This document shows, piece by piece, positions 42,164 through 50,164 of a stretch of 64,000 nucleotides of DNA. The notes under the pieces are model-generated. The model saw nothing but the letters and a program-made list of their open reading frames with translations. It was not told where the DNA came from and ran no database searches. How positions within the stretch are numbered: the first letter of the stretch is position 1; the number at the start of each line of letters is the position of its first letter. A program made the translations under genes and the position numbers. This DNA is from CAZCFB01 sp964511535 (GTDB lineage Bacteria > Myxococcota_A > Polyangia > GCA-2747355 > CAZCFB01): assembly GCA_964511535.1 (NCBI GenBank), contig CAZEFW010000026.1, positions 3,356 to 67,355 of the forward strand, given 5' to 3'.

Positions 42164-42778
42164 ATGGCCGAACGAACTATGCGCACAATCAAGCGGTACG
42201 CCAACCGCAAGCTCTATGACACGCAGGAAAGTCGCTATGTCACGCTGGAGCAGATCGCGCTGATGATCCGGCAGGGCGAAGACGTCAAGGTGGTGGACAA
42301 TAACTCCAAGGAGGACCTCACCTCCGTGACCCTGGCCCAGATCATCTTCGAGGAGGAGAAGAAGCAACGCTCCTTTCTGCCCCTGTCGACCCTGCGCAAC
42401 ATCATCCAGAGCGGCGGCGACTCGCTGCAAGATCTGATGAGCCAGCTCAGCGAAGGCGCCGAGCGAGTGGGTCGGGTTTTCCATTCCAAAGAAGAAGAGG
42501 CGCTGGCCGCGAGCCAGGGCCAGGGCCAGGTTGAGGGCGAAGAAAGTTCAGCTCAACCCGAGGTCACCGCCGAGGCCGAGAGCATGCAGGCCTCCTTCTT
42601 CCGCGACTTCCGCGACGGCTTCACCGGCGCCATGGATGAATGGCAGCGCCGTCTGGACCAGAGCGTGACCTCGGCCGTGGAGAGCGTCTCGCCCCTGGCC
42701 CCGCTACAAAAAGAGGTCCAGACCCTGCGCGACCGCCTGGCCGAGATGGAAGAGAAGCTAAAATCCATCGAGAATTAG
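42164..42778 (+). CDS. PhaR-type polyhydroxyalkanoate synthesis regulator
   Basis: The N-terminal block MRTIKRYANRKLYDTQESRYVTLEQIALMIRQGEDVKVVDNNSKEDLTSVTL is the PHB/PHA accumulation regulator DNA-binding domain. PhaR represses phasin and PHA genes and binds granules. The C-terminal half is a coiled coil (PLQKEVQTLRDRLAEMEEKLKSIEN). ATG 42164 is favoured, with ATG 42179 (MRTIK) possible. A TATGAT at 42145-42150 suggests a very short leader. No phaC, phasin or depolymerase gene is adjacent. The following 141 nt hold no gene, only a CTCC-GCC-GGAG hairpin. Confidence 0.85.
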   Translation: MAERTMRTIKRYANRKLYDTQESRYVTLEQIALMIRQGEDVKVVDNNSKEDLTSVTLAQIIFEEEKKQRSFLPLSTLRNIIQSGGDSLQDLMSQLSEGAERVGRVFHSKEEEALAASQGQGQVEGEESSAQPEVTAEAESMQASFFRDFRDGFTGAMDEWQRRLDQSVTSAVESVSPLAPLQKEVQTLRDRLAEMEEKLKSIEN

Positions 42779-42919
42779 CGCCCCGCTTCATCGCGTAACG
42801 ACCCGAAGGATCGGCGCATGCCGAACGCGCTCCGCCGGAGGCGCCATAAACGAGCACAGCAAAGCGGAGCCTTGCGCAGCTGAAATCGCGTGAACGTCGA
42901 GGTGAGGTGGGAGGCTTTT

Positions 42920-44119
42920 CTAGTAGTCGAAGCCCAGCGAGATGTTGATGGTGTGCTGGCCGCCGGCGCTGTCCTGGATCGTCTCCGGGACCACCTGGTT
43001 GAGCACCGAATTGTACCGCCGCAGCTCGTCGGTGGTGCTCCCCTTGAAGAAGTAGGTGTACTCCAGCAGCAGCGAGGCGATGTAGAAGTTCGCCTTGAGG
43101 CCCACGAAGATGCGGTGCCGCGTGATGTTGGATTGGTCGTCGAAGGAGAAGTTGCCGTTGCAGTCGATGTGGCGGCACTGCAGCAGCTCGCGGCCCTTGC
43201 CGGTGAGGGCGCCGCCGGGCTTGGTCAGCTCGTTCATCGGGTCCACGCCTGGCGTGGCGTCCATCACCTCGGCGTCAGCGATGAACCAGAGGAACTGGTA
43301 GCCGAGGTACGGGGTGAGGTTGAACGACGAGGCGATGCCGAAGTGCTTGGACATGGAGCCGTCGAGCCCCACGATGTTGAGGTTGAAGTCTGGCGTGCCC
43401 ATCACGCGCCCGCCGCTGGCGCGCACCGCGATGGCCGGCACGGGCCAGCCCTGGTAGCCCTCGTGCAGGGACATCTTCACCTGGGCCTGGGGCATCCACA
43501 TCTTGCTGCCGATCAGGTGCCGCGCGCCGAGGCCGAGCTCCATGCCGGCCGCGCCGAACCAGATCCCCTTGCGGCCCATCAGGGTCACGGTGGGGGCGAA
43601 GCTCGGTGGGAGCTCCCGCTCGAGGCGATCGATCTCCGACGCGAACTGGGAGGTGTCGCGGATGTTGCCCTTGGCGAACGCCTTGTCGCTCACCGAGCCG
43701 GCGGCCCTCCAGAACCGGTGGCCGGACGTCTTGGCGTCGGCGCCGGTGTTGGGGTTGGTGTGCAAGAAGTCGGCGGAGTTCTTCTTCGGGTTGATCATGG
43801 TCCACCCGAACTCCACGTTGAACGAAAACCCGCCGTACCCCTGGGTGTCTGACGGCGCCAGGATGTTGGGCGCGAACACCGCTCCGAGCTCTGACATCAG
43901 GGATCTGAAGGCGGGATTGTCCGCGATGACGGCCTTGACGTTGCCGTGCTGGACGGGGTCGTACCCGCCTCCACAATCCAGGGGACCGCCGCGCTCAACG
44001 TAGATCTGGCACAGACGGCTCAACTGGAGGTCCCAGGTGTCGGCCTGGGCCGGTCCTGCTGCCAGCAATAGCAGGGCGGCGCAGCACACAGTGCATGTCG
44101 CTTGGGACAACCGCAGCAT
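42920..44119 (-). CDS. Outer-membrane beta-barrel protein
   Basis: The ATG at 44119 has AGGAG 8 nt upstream and starts a signal peptide ending AGPAQA. The mature ~375 residues show alternating amphipathic strands (FSFNVEFGWTMIN, LNIVGLDGSMSKHFGIAS, HRIFVGLKANFYIASLLLEYTYFF) and a terminal INISLGFDY, with the aromatic end expected for BAM-assembled barrels. Two Cys in LQCRHIDCNGN probably form a loop disulfide. No transport family was assigned; it could be a porin or a structural barrel. It is convergent with the PhaR-type gene and divergent from the enoyl-CoA hydratase gene. Confidence 0.65.
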   Translation of the reverse strand: MLRLSQATCTVCCAALLLLAAGPAQADTWDLQLSRLCQIYVERGGPLDCGGGYDPVQHGNVKAVIADNPAFRSLMSELGAVFAPNILAPSDTQGYGGFSFNVEFGWTMINPKKNSADFLHTNPNTGADAKTSGHRFWRAAGSVSDKAFAKGNIRDTSQFASEIDRLERELPPSFAPTVTLMGRKGIWFGAAGMELGLGARHLIGSKMWMPQAQVKMSLHEGYQGWPVPAIAVRASGGRVMGTPDFNLNIVGLDGSMSKHFGIASSFNLTPYLGYQFLWFIADAEVMDATPGVDPMNELTKPGGALTGKGRELLQCRHIDCNGNFSFDDQSNITRHRIFVGLKANFYIASLLLEYTYFFKGSTTDELRRYNSVLNQVVPETIQDSAGGQHTINISLGFDY

Positions 44120-44244
44120 CTGTTTTGCTCCTTGGCTTTCTGGAGAAAGCAGAATATCAACTGCTACATAGGAGATCAACTAATTGCCTGTGCGTCAAGG
44201 TTGACATGAACCGCCCTGGCGGACCAGGCGAGGTTTGGAGGGTC

Positions 44245-45018
44245 ATGGAATACCAGGAGATCCTGTTCGAGATCCGGGACCGGGTGGGGTGGATCACCCT
44301 GAACCGGCCAAATAAGCGCAACCCCATCGGCCCGCGCACCGTGGGCGAGCTATGCCACCTGCTGCGCCGCGTACGCCAGGACGCCGGGGTGGGCGTGGTG
44401 GTGCTCACCGGGGCCGGGGGCAACTTCTCGGCCGGCGGGGATCTGTCGGCCATGGGCGGTCAGGGGGCGGACGCGGCGGCCCTCAAGGGCGGCTTCGCGG
44501 ACCTGAACCTGCTGTTCACCCGGCTCGGCAAGCCGTCCATCGCCATGATCCGGGGGGCGGCCATGGGCGGCGGGCTCGGGCTCGTGGCGGCCTGCGACAT
44601 GGCCGTGGCCGCGCAGACCGCGGTGCTCGGGACGCCTGAGATCAAGGTGGGCCTGTGGCCCATGATCATCAGCGTGCCCCTGGCGCGCTGCATCGGCCGG
44701 CGACAGGCCCTGCGCCTGATGCTCACCGGGCAGAAGCTGAGCGCTGCGGAGGCGCTGGCGGTGGGGCTGGTGGGCGAAGTGGTGCCCGAGGCGGACCTGG
44801 AGCAGCGGGTCGAGGCGCTGGCCGGACAGCTGGCCACCCGCAGCCCGCTCGTGCTGCAGATGGGGCTCGACGCCTTCAACACGGCCCAGGGCATGGACCT
44901 GGAGCCGGCCCTGCGCTACCTGGAAAAGCAGCTGTGGGCCGTGCTGTGTACCGAAGATGCCATGGAGGGGATCCAGGCCTTCATGCAGAAGCGAGCGCCC
45001 CGGTTCAAGGGCCGATAA
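44245..45018 (+). CDS. Enoyl-CoA hydratase/isomerase family protein
   Basis: This 257-residue crotonase-fold protein has a strong GGAGG site 4 nt before the ATG at 44245. Key features are VGWITLNRPNKRNPI, the oxyanion-hole loops NFSAGGDLSAM and GAAMGGGLGL, the PEIKVGLWP segment and the GLVGEVVP motif. Family members hydrate or isomerise enoyl-CoA in fatty-acid or amino-acid breakdown; substrate specificity cannot be read from the motifs. A clear terminator follows the stop codon, so it is a single-gene unit. Confidence 0.9.
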   Translation: MEYQEILFEIRDRVGWITLNRPNKRNPIGPRTVGELCHLLRRVRQDAGVGVVVLTGAGGNFSAGGDLSAMGGQGADAAALKGGFADLNLLFTRLGKPSIAMIRGAAMGGGLGLVAACDMAVAAQTAVLGTPEIKVGLWPMIISVPLARCIGRRQALRLMLTGQKLSAAEALAVGLVGEVVPEADLEQRVEALAGQLATRSPLVLQMGLDAFNTAQGMDLEPALRYLEKQLWAVLCTEDAMEGIQAFMQKRAPRFKGR

Positions 45019-45045
45019 GGCACGCTTGCGGGCCTTAGTTTTATT
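45017..45045 (+). terminator. Intrinsic terminator after the enoyl-CoA hydratase gene
   Basis: AAGGCACGC pairs with GCGGGCCTT (one mismatch) around a TT loop, followed by AGTTTTATT. The stem begins inside the stop codon. Confidence 0.75.
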
Positions 45046-45139
45046 GCTAAGTAGCCCGATTCAACTACAATTGTGCGCTACATAATGGGCATGTTACTGT
45101 GCCGTAAATCTTAACAGTGGAGACGCTCGGAGGTCATCC

Positions 45140-46138
45140 ATGCAAGGAAGACATCTATTGCCTCTAATCTGTTGCGTCGCCCTGGGGCTGGCTTTTGCTC
45201 CGGGTGAGGCGCTGGGGCAGAAGAAGGACAAGGCGGCCATCGCCGAAGCAAAAAAGGCGTTCAAGGCCGGCCGTGGCTTCATGAAGGACAAGAAGTACGG
45301 CGAAGCCGTGGTCGCGTTCAGGAAGGCCTACAAGATCACCGGTGACGGCCTTGTCATGGGCCAGGTGGCCAAGGCGTTCGAGGAGGCAGGCGACTATGAG
45401 ATGGCGCTCAAGTCGATCCTGATCTACCGCGACTCGCTGCCCAAGCGGAAGCAGGCCGGGGCGCAGAAGATGGTCATGAAGTACCAGGCGCTGGTCAAGG
45501 CGGGCAAGAGCAAGCCGCTGGCCATGCCGGCCACGGCCAAGCCTGCGGAGACCAAGCCGGCCGAGACCAAGCCCGCGGAGACCAAACCGGCCGAGACCAA
45601 GCCCGCGGAGACCAAGCCGGCCGAGACCAAGCCTGCGGAGACCAAGCCTGCTGAGACCAAGCCTGCTGAGACCCAGCCGGCCGAGACCAAGCCGGAAGAG
45701 ACCCAGCCGGCCGAGGGCGAGGGCGAAGGCGAAGGCGAGGAAGAGGCCGCCGCCGAGGGTGAGGAAGACCAGAAGCCGAAGCGGTTCTACACATGGATCG
45801 CCGCCGGTAGCGCCGCCGCGCTGGCCCTCAGCGGGCTCGTGGTGGGGCTCAACGCCCAGAGCAAGTACGACGAGCTGATGGATCGTTGCGCTGGTGTGGG
45901 CAACGGCTGCACTGACAGTGAGGTGGACTCCGTCAAGACGCGCGCCCTGGTGGCTGATGTGCTGTTCGGGGTGGCGGGTGCCGCGGCGATCACCGCCGGC
46001 GTGCTCTACTTCCTCGAGGGCCGCTCATCCGACGAGGAGCAGAGTGAGAAGGACACCGCCAGCTTGCGGCGGCGGGTCCGTGTCAGCCCGGTGGCCGGCC
46101 AGGGTACGTTCGGCCTGTCCGGTACGATCAAGTTCTGA
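45140..46138 (+). CDS. Periplasmic TPR-like protein with PAETK repeat linker and C-terminal membrane helices
   Basis: A signal peptide (…LGLAFAPGEALG) precedes ~100 residues with two TPR-like helical pairs (AKKAFKAGRGFMKDKKYGEAVVAFRKAYK, AKAFEEAGDYEMALKSI). A linker of twelve 5-residue units (mainly KPAET) and an acidic stretch follow, then two hydrophobic helices (TWIAAGSAAALALSGLVVGL and VLFGVAGAAAITAGVLYFL) and a basic tail. Similar TPR-plus-PEGA/TM proteins in myxobacteria act as envelope scaffolds, but the role is unknown. GGAGG lies close before the ATG. The next gene starts 11 nt downstream. Confidence 0.6.
   Translation: MQGRHLLPLICCVALGLAFAPGEALGQKKDKAAIAEAKKAFKAGRGFMKDKKYGEAVVAFRKAYKITGDGLVMGQVAKAFEEAGDYEMALKSILIYRDSLPKRKQAGAQKMVMKYQALVKAGKSKPLAMPATAKPAETKPAETKPAETKPAETKPAETKPAETKPAETKPAETKPAETQPAETKPEETQPAEGEGEGEGEEEAAAEGEEDQKPKRFYTWIAAGSAAALALSGLVVGLNAQSKYDELMDRCAGVGNGCTDSEVDSVKTRALVADVLFGVAGAAAITAGVLYFLEGRSSDEEQSEKDTASLRRRVRVSPVAGQGTFGLSGTIKF
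45539..45718 (+). repeat. Twelve 15-bp tandem units encoding KPAET-type repeats
   Basis: Nine KPAET units are followed by QPAET, KPEET and QPAEG. Codons vary between copies (CCT/CCC/CCG, GCG/GCC/GCT), so this array is older than the perfect KEAGP array at 22455. Confidence 0.95.
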
Positions 46139-46149
46139 GGAGGAGAGCA

Positions 46150-46977
46150 ATGACGCCACGCAAACTGACCAAGCAGATCATCGCTCTGACCGCCCTGACG
46201 GCGGCGATGGCCCTGGCCAGCGCCGGCTGCTCGGCGCTCCTCGGCTTCGACGACCTCAAGGAGCCTGGCAAGGACGGCGGCGCCGTCAAGGAGGCCGGGG
46301 CCGATATCGCCCTGCTCGAGGCGGGCGCCGACATGGCCAAGACCGAGGCCGGGGCCGACATGGCGCCGGTGGAGGCCGGGGCCGACATGGCGCCGGTGGA
46401 GGCCGGCGTGGACATGGCGCCGGTGGAGGCCGGCGTGGACATGGCGCCCATGGAGGCCGGCATCGACCAGTCCATCCCGGACATGCCGATCCCGGACATC
46501 CCCGTGCCTGACATGCCGATTCCCGACATGCCGATTCCCGACATGCCGATCCCCGACATGCCGATCCCGGACATGCCGATCCCGGACCAGGCGGTGGTGG
46601 ACACGGGCAGCCCTGACTCCCAGCCCACGGTTGACAGCGCCCCGGCAGTGGACAGCGCCCCGGCGGTTGACAGCGCCCCGGCGGTGGACAGCGGCCCGGC
46701 GGTTGACAGCGGCCCGGCGGTGGACAGCGCGGGCAGCGCGGACGCCTTCGTGCAGCTCATGTGCGGCGGCACGCCCTTCCCGCAGGCCGGCTGCTGCATG
46801 CCCAGCAGTGAAGTCGTGATCAAGTGTGAGGGCGCGTCCAAGGACACCCCCGCCCCCACGGACTGCTCCGCCACCAGCCAGAAGTGTGGGTGGATCGCCG
46901 GCGCAGGCATCTACGGTTGCGACTCCGTGGGCGCGGCCGACCCGTCGGGCAACAACCCCAAGACTTGCAACCCCTGA
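46150..46977 (+). CDS. Lipoprotein with three tandem-repeat blocks and a small Cys domain
   Basis: The signal peptide ends ASAGC (Cys27). The linker consists of three different repeat blocks: EAGADMAPV-type units at residues 48-106 (46291-46467), PDMPI units at 109-146 (46474-46587) and VDSAPA units at 161-193 (46630-46728). The last ~75 residues hold eight Cys (CGGTPFPQAGCCMP and CSATSQKCGWIAGAGIYGC). It is thus mostly a flexible acidic spacer that could reach away from the membrane. GGAGGAG lies just before the ATG. It is an operon member between the TPR-like and LolC/E-like genes. Confidence 0.7.
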   Translation: MTPRKLTKQIIALTALTAAMALASAGCSALLGFDDLKEPGKDGGAVKEAGADIALLEAGADMAKTEAGADMAPVEAGADMAPVEAGVDMAPVEAGVDMAPMEAGIDQSIPDMPIPDIPVPDMPIPDMPIPDMPIPDMPIPDMPIPDQAVVDTGSPDSQPTVDSAPAVDSAPAVDSAPAVDSGPAVDSGPAVDSAGSADAFVQLMCGGTPFPQAGCCMPSSEVVIKCEGASKDTPAPTDCSATSQKCGWIAGAGIYGCDSVGAADPSGNNPKTCNP

Positions 46978-47021
46978 CGGACATCCCGTCAACCTCCCCC
47001 CCCCAGCCGCAGTAGCCTGAC

Positions 47022-48446
47022 ATGTCTTACGAGTTCTTCGTCGGCTGGCGTTACCTGTACAGCGCGAGGCGCAGTCCGGCCATCTGGATCGGCTTCGCCC
47101 TGGCGGCGCTGTGTTGCGGCGCCGGCGTGAGCATCTTCTTCTGGACCGCGGCCAAGGCGCTGGGCGCGGCCCTGATGCTCGCCGGGGGTGTTGGCATGGC
47201 CGCCGCGATGTTGCTGGCCATCTTCTCCACCTTCACGGCGGTGTCGGTGCTCGGCGTGAGCATCGGGGTGTCGATCCTGATCTGGGTCCTGTCGGTGACC
47301 AGCGGCTTTCAGGACGAGTTCCGCAACAAGGTGCTCGGGGTCAACGCCCACATCTTGATCCTGAAGTACGGCCTCGACTTCTCCGAGTACCGAAGCGTCA
47401 TGTCCAAGTGCGAGGACCTGCCCGAGGTGGAGGCGGCGGCGCCGTTCGTGTTCAACGAGATGATGCTGGCCCGGGGCCAGCGCCTGAGCGGCGTGCTGGT
47501 CAAGGGCGTGGACCCGAAGCTGGTGGGCAAGGTGCTCGACCTGCCCAAGCACATCGAGAAGCCGCGCAAGGTCAAGAAGAACCAGCTGCCCAGGCTGCTG
47601 CGGCCCTCGCGGGACGACGACAGCGGCGACCTCAAGCGCACCCCGGGGATCATCATCGGCCGGGTGCTGGCCGAGAAGCTCGAGGCCAAGGTGGGGGACA
47701 TGCTGCGGCTGGTCTCGCCGCTGTCGGGCCTCGACCTGGCCGGCTGGTCTGCAGCAGGGGAGATCCCACGGTCGCGCGACTTCAAGGTGGAGGGGATCTT
47801 CTACTCGGGGTTCAACGAGTACGACAAGCGGCTGGTCTACGTTCACCTGCGAGACGCCCAGGACTTCCTCGACCAGGGGGACGTGGTCACCGGGGTGGAT
47901 CTGAAGATCCGCGACGTGTTCCGCGCGCGGCCGCTGGCCAAGAAGATCGCGGGCCTGCTGGGGGGCACGCCCTACCGCGCCATCGACTGGAGCGAGCTGA
48001 ACCGCAACCTGTTCACCGCCCTGGCGCTGCAGAAGCTGTTTCTGATCCTGGTCATCGCCATCATCGTGGTGGTGGCGGCGTTCAACGTGCTGGCGGCGCT
48101 GTACGTGCTGGTGGTGCGCAAGACGCGGGAGATCGCCATCCTCAAGTCCATGGGGATCTCCAACTGGGGCGTGGCGCGCATCTTCCAGAGCACCGGCATC
48201 ATCGTCTGGCTCGTGGGCACCGGGCTGGGGCTGCTGTGGGGCTACCTCGGGGCGCTTGTGCTGCGGCGCTACGGCTTCCCCCTCGACCCGAAGGTCTACC
48301 ACATCAGCGAGCTGCCGGTGCGGCTCGACCCGTGGGAGTTTTTCTTCACGGCGCTGTTCGCCCTGGTGGTCTGTGTGCTGGCCACCCTCTACCCGTCCAT
48401 CAAGGCCTCCCGCCAGAACCCGGTGGAGGGGCTGCGCTACGAATGA
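47022..48446 (+). CDS. LolC/LolE-family ABC transporter permease
   Basis: The family's four-TM plan is visible: an N-terminal GWRYLYSARRS motif, a long first membrane region (here apparently two hydrophobic helices, ~20-95), a periplasmic domain (~110-320) and three C-terminal helices (FLILVIAIIVVVAAFNVLAALYVLV, IIVWLVGTGLGLLWGYLGALVL, FFFTALFALVVCVLATLYPS) ending ASRQNPVEGLRYE. LolCDE extracts outer-membrane lipoproteins from the inner membrane. The extra N-terminal hydrophobic segment (~20-60) is unusual. No LolD ATPase is encoded beside it. Its neighbours on both sides are lipoprotein genes, which fits a Lol role. No Shine-Dalgarno is obvious. Confidence 0.85.
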   Translation: MSYEFFVGWRYLYSARRSPAIWIGFALAALCCGAGVSIFFWTAAKALGAALMLAGGVGMAAAMLLAIFSTFTAVSVLGVSIGVSILIWVLSVTSGFQDEFRNKVLGVNAHILILKYGLDFSEYRSVMSKCEDLPEVEAAAPFVFNEMMLARGQRLSGVLVKGVDPKLVGKVLDLPKHIEKPRKVKKNQLPRLLRPSRDDDSGDLKRTPGIIIGRVLAEKLEAKVGDMLRLVSPLSGLDLAGWSAAGEIPRSRDFKVEGIFYSGFNEYDKRLVYVHLRDAQDFLDQGDVVTGVDLKIRDVFRARPLAKKIAGLLGGTPYRAIDWSELNRNLFTALALQKLFLILVIAIIVVVAAFNVLAALYVLVVRKTREIAILKSMGISNWGVARIFQSTGIIVWLVGTGLGLLWGYLGALVLRRYGFPLDPKVYHISELPVRLDPWEFFFTALFALVVCVLATLYPSIKASRQNPVEGLRYE

Positions 48447-48468
48447 CGCTATAAAAGGAGGCATGTCG

Positions 48469-49035
48469 ATGCGTGTTCTGTCCTGTCTGCTCCTGACCTG
48501 GGCCCTGGTGGGCTGCTCCGATGACGACCTCGGCACCAAGCTCGACGGTGGCGGCGGCGGCGCCGACAAGGGCGCCACTGTGGACCAGTCCACGGCAAAG
48601 TGCGGCACCTCGGCCTTCCTGCCGGCGGACAGCGCGGTGGGCGCTTACAAGGTCAAGGGCACGCCAAAGGCGGCGGCCACCAACAAGCAGCTCGACGACC
48701 TGATCAACGGCGGGTCGGAGAAGTACAAGACCAACAAGTTCTCCTGCATGGTGGAGGCGTTCTACACCTCCGGGGCCATGACAGCCCAGGTGTGGATCTT
48801 CGATCAGACCGACAAGACCGGCGCCGAGGGGGCGTACAAGGCGACCACCTCCAGCGACTACACCGACATCACGCCCACCATCGGCGACGCCAGCCGCGAG
48901 AACCTCAAGCTGCTGGCCGACTACCTCGGCTTCATGCGCAAGGGCAAGTACCTGGCGCGCGTCAGCATCGACGACCTGACCGCCAAGGCGGATGGGCAGG
49001 CGCTGCTCAAGGCCATCGCGGGGGCCATGCCGTAG
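48469..49035 (+). CDS. Small lipoprotein of unknown function
   Basis: Two ATGs occur; GGAGG is placed 7 nt before the second (48469), which decides the start. The signal peptide ends ALVGC (Cys16), then SDDDLGTKLDGGGGG. The ~150-residue domain contains CGTSAFLPADSAVGAYKV, YKTNKFSCMVEAFYTS, VWIFDQTDKTGAEGAYKAT and GKYLARVSID, suggesting a compact alpha/beta fold similar to other myxobacterial lipoproteins that assess 'energy/quality' type DUFs; no firm family. It lies 22 nt downstream of the LolC/E-like permease gene. Confidence 0.6.
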   Translation: MRVLSCLLLTWALVGCSDDDLGTKLDGGGGGADKGATVDQSTAKCGTSAFLPADSAVGAYKVKGTPKAAATNKQLDDLINGGSEKYKTNKFSCMVEAFYTSGAMTAQVWIFDQTDKTGAEGAYKATTSSDYTDITPTIGDASRENLKLLADYLGFMRKGKYLARVSIDDLTAKADGQALLKAIAGAMP

Positions 49036-49169
49036 GGCGAGCTTCGCTCGCCTGGCTTGAGGCTTGGGGCTTGAGGCTTGAGGGGAGATTGTTGGGCGAG
49101 CTTCGCTCGCCTGGCTTGGGGCTTGGGGCTTGGGGGGGGAGTGTTGGGCTCGCTGCGCTTGGCGGCTTT
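49036..49169. repeat. Heptamer repeat element, locus B (two half-units)
   Basis: GGCGAGC-TTC-GCTCGCC palindromes (about 49036-49053 and 49093-49110) each lead into GGCTTGA/GGCTTGG heptamers. The complementary right arm seen at other loci is missing. It separates two convergent genes. Confidence 0.8.
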
Positions 49170-50054
49170 CTACTTGCCGAACGCCTTGAGCGCGGCGTTT
49201 AGCTCTGCCTTGGGGGCGCCCTCGCTCTTGAGGGCCTTCTTGACCGCCTCTTGGTGCTTCTTGCCGTGCTTGCCCATCTTCGCCATGGCTGCGGCAGCGG
49301 CCTTGCGCACGGCGGCGTCGTGCTTCTTCTCCGAGGCGAGCTTGATCAGCGAGGGGAGCTCGGTCCAGGAGGCGGGCGCCATGGCGGCCACCACGGCCAC
49401 CGCCAGCCCCTGCAGCTTCGGGTCGGGCGCGAACATGGCCTTGCGCAGCGCCGAGGTTGCAGTGATGGCCAGGGCGCCGTAGCGCGCCAGGTTCTCGGCG
49501 GCCTGGTACTTCAGGCGCTTGTCGCGCTTGCCGTCGAGCACCTTCACCAGCTGCGGGATGGCGCCGGGGGCCACCGGCCAAAGAGCGCCCAGGGTGCGCA
49601 GCGCCTGCAGCTGCAGCTGGATGTCCTTGTGCGACAGGCATCGCTGCACCTGGGGCAGGGCCGCCAGGGCGGCGGGCCCGATGGCGGCCACAGCGCGCAG
49701 GGCGCAGGTGCGCACCGGGGCGTACTGATCGTTGAGCACCCGCACCAGGGCGGGCACAAGCTTGGGGGCGCCCTTGCCGATCGACTCCACGGCGCATGCC
49801 ACGGCGGCGCGCACCTGGCCGTTCTTGCTCTCCTTGAGCACCTTGGCGATGTGCTTGACCGCCGGCTCGCCCAGCTTGCCCAGCTCCGCGGACAGCTTGT
49901 CGGCCGCGGCCTGGCCCTTGGCAGCGCTCATCTGGCACACGATGCGCTCGGCCTGATCCTTCTGCTTGCACGGCTCGGCCTGCGCGGCCAGGGGTGCCGC
50001 TGCCATGATCAGTGCTGAGGCCAGCAGCCCCTGGCGGATCTTTTCTCTGATCAT
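49170..50054 (-). CDS. Secreted HEAT-repeat protein
   Basis: The ATG at 50054 has GGAG 5 nt upstream and gives a signal peptide (LLASALIMAAAPLAAQA). The mature protein is a solenoid of about six HEAT-like repeats (GEPAVKHIAKVLKES, APKLVPALVRVLNDQYAPVRTCALRAVAAIG, AALAALPQVQRCLSHKDIQLQLQALRTLG), ending in a Lys/Ala-rich tail. HEAT solenoids mediate protein-protein contacts. The longer open frame to 50396 overlaps the neighbouring FGE gene and is not used. Confidence 0.7.
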   Translation of the reverse strand: MIREKIRQGLLASALIMAAAPLAAQAEPCKQKDQAERIVCQMSAAKGQAAADKLSAELGKLGEPAVKHIAKVLKESKNGQVRAAVACAVESIGKGAPKLVPALVRVLNDQYAPVRTCALRAVAAIGPAALAALPQVQRCLSHKDIQLQLQALRTLGALWPVAPGAIPQLVKVLDGKRDKRLKYQAAENLARYGALAITATSALRKAMFAPDPKLQGLAVAVVAAMAPASWTELPSLIKLASEKKHDAAVRKAAAAAMAKMGKHGKKHQEAVKKALKSEGAPKAELNAALKAFGK

Positions 50055-50164
50055 CTCGTCTCCAGTTTTCTGCGATGTTACCGGCTCAAGATACTCTGTA
50101 GAGCCATCCGGGGCAACGGCGGCGTATGCTACCATGATGACCCTGAATCGAGGGGATGGACGCC

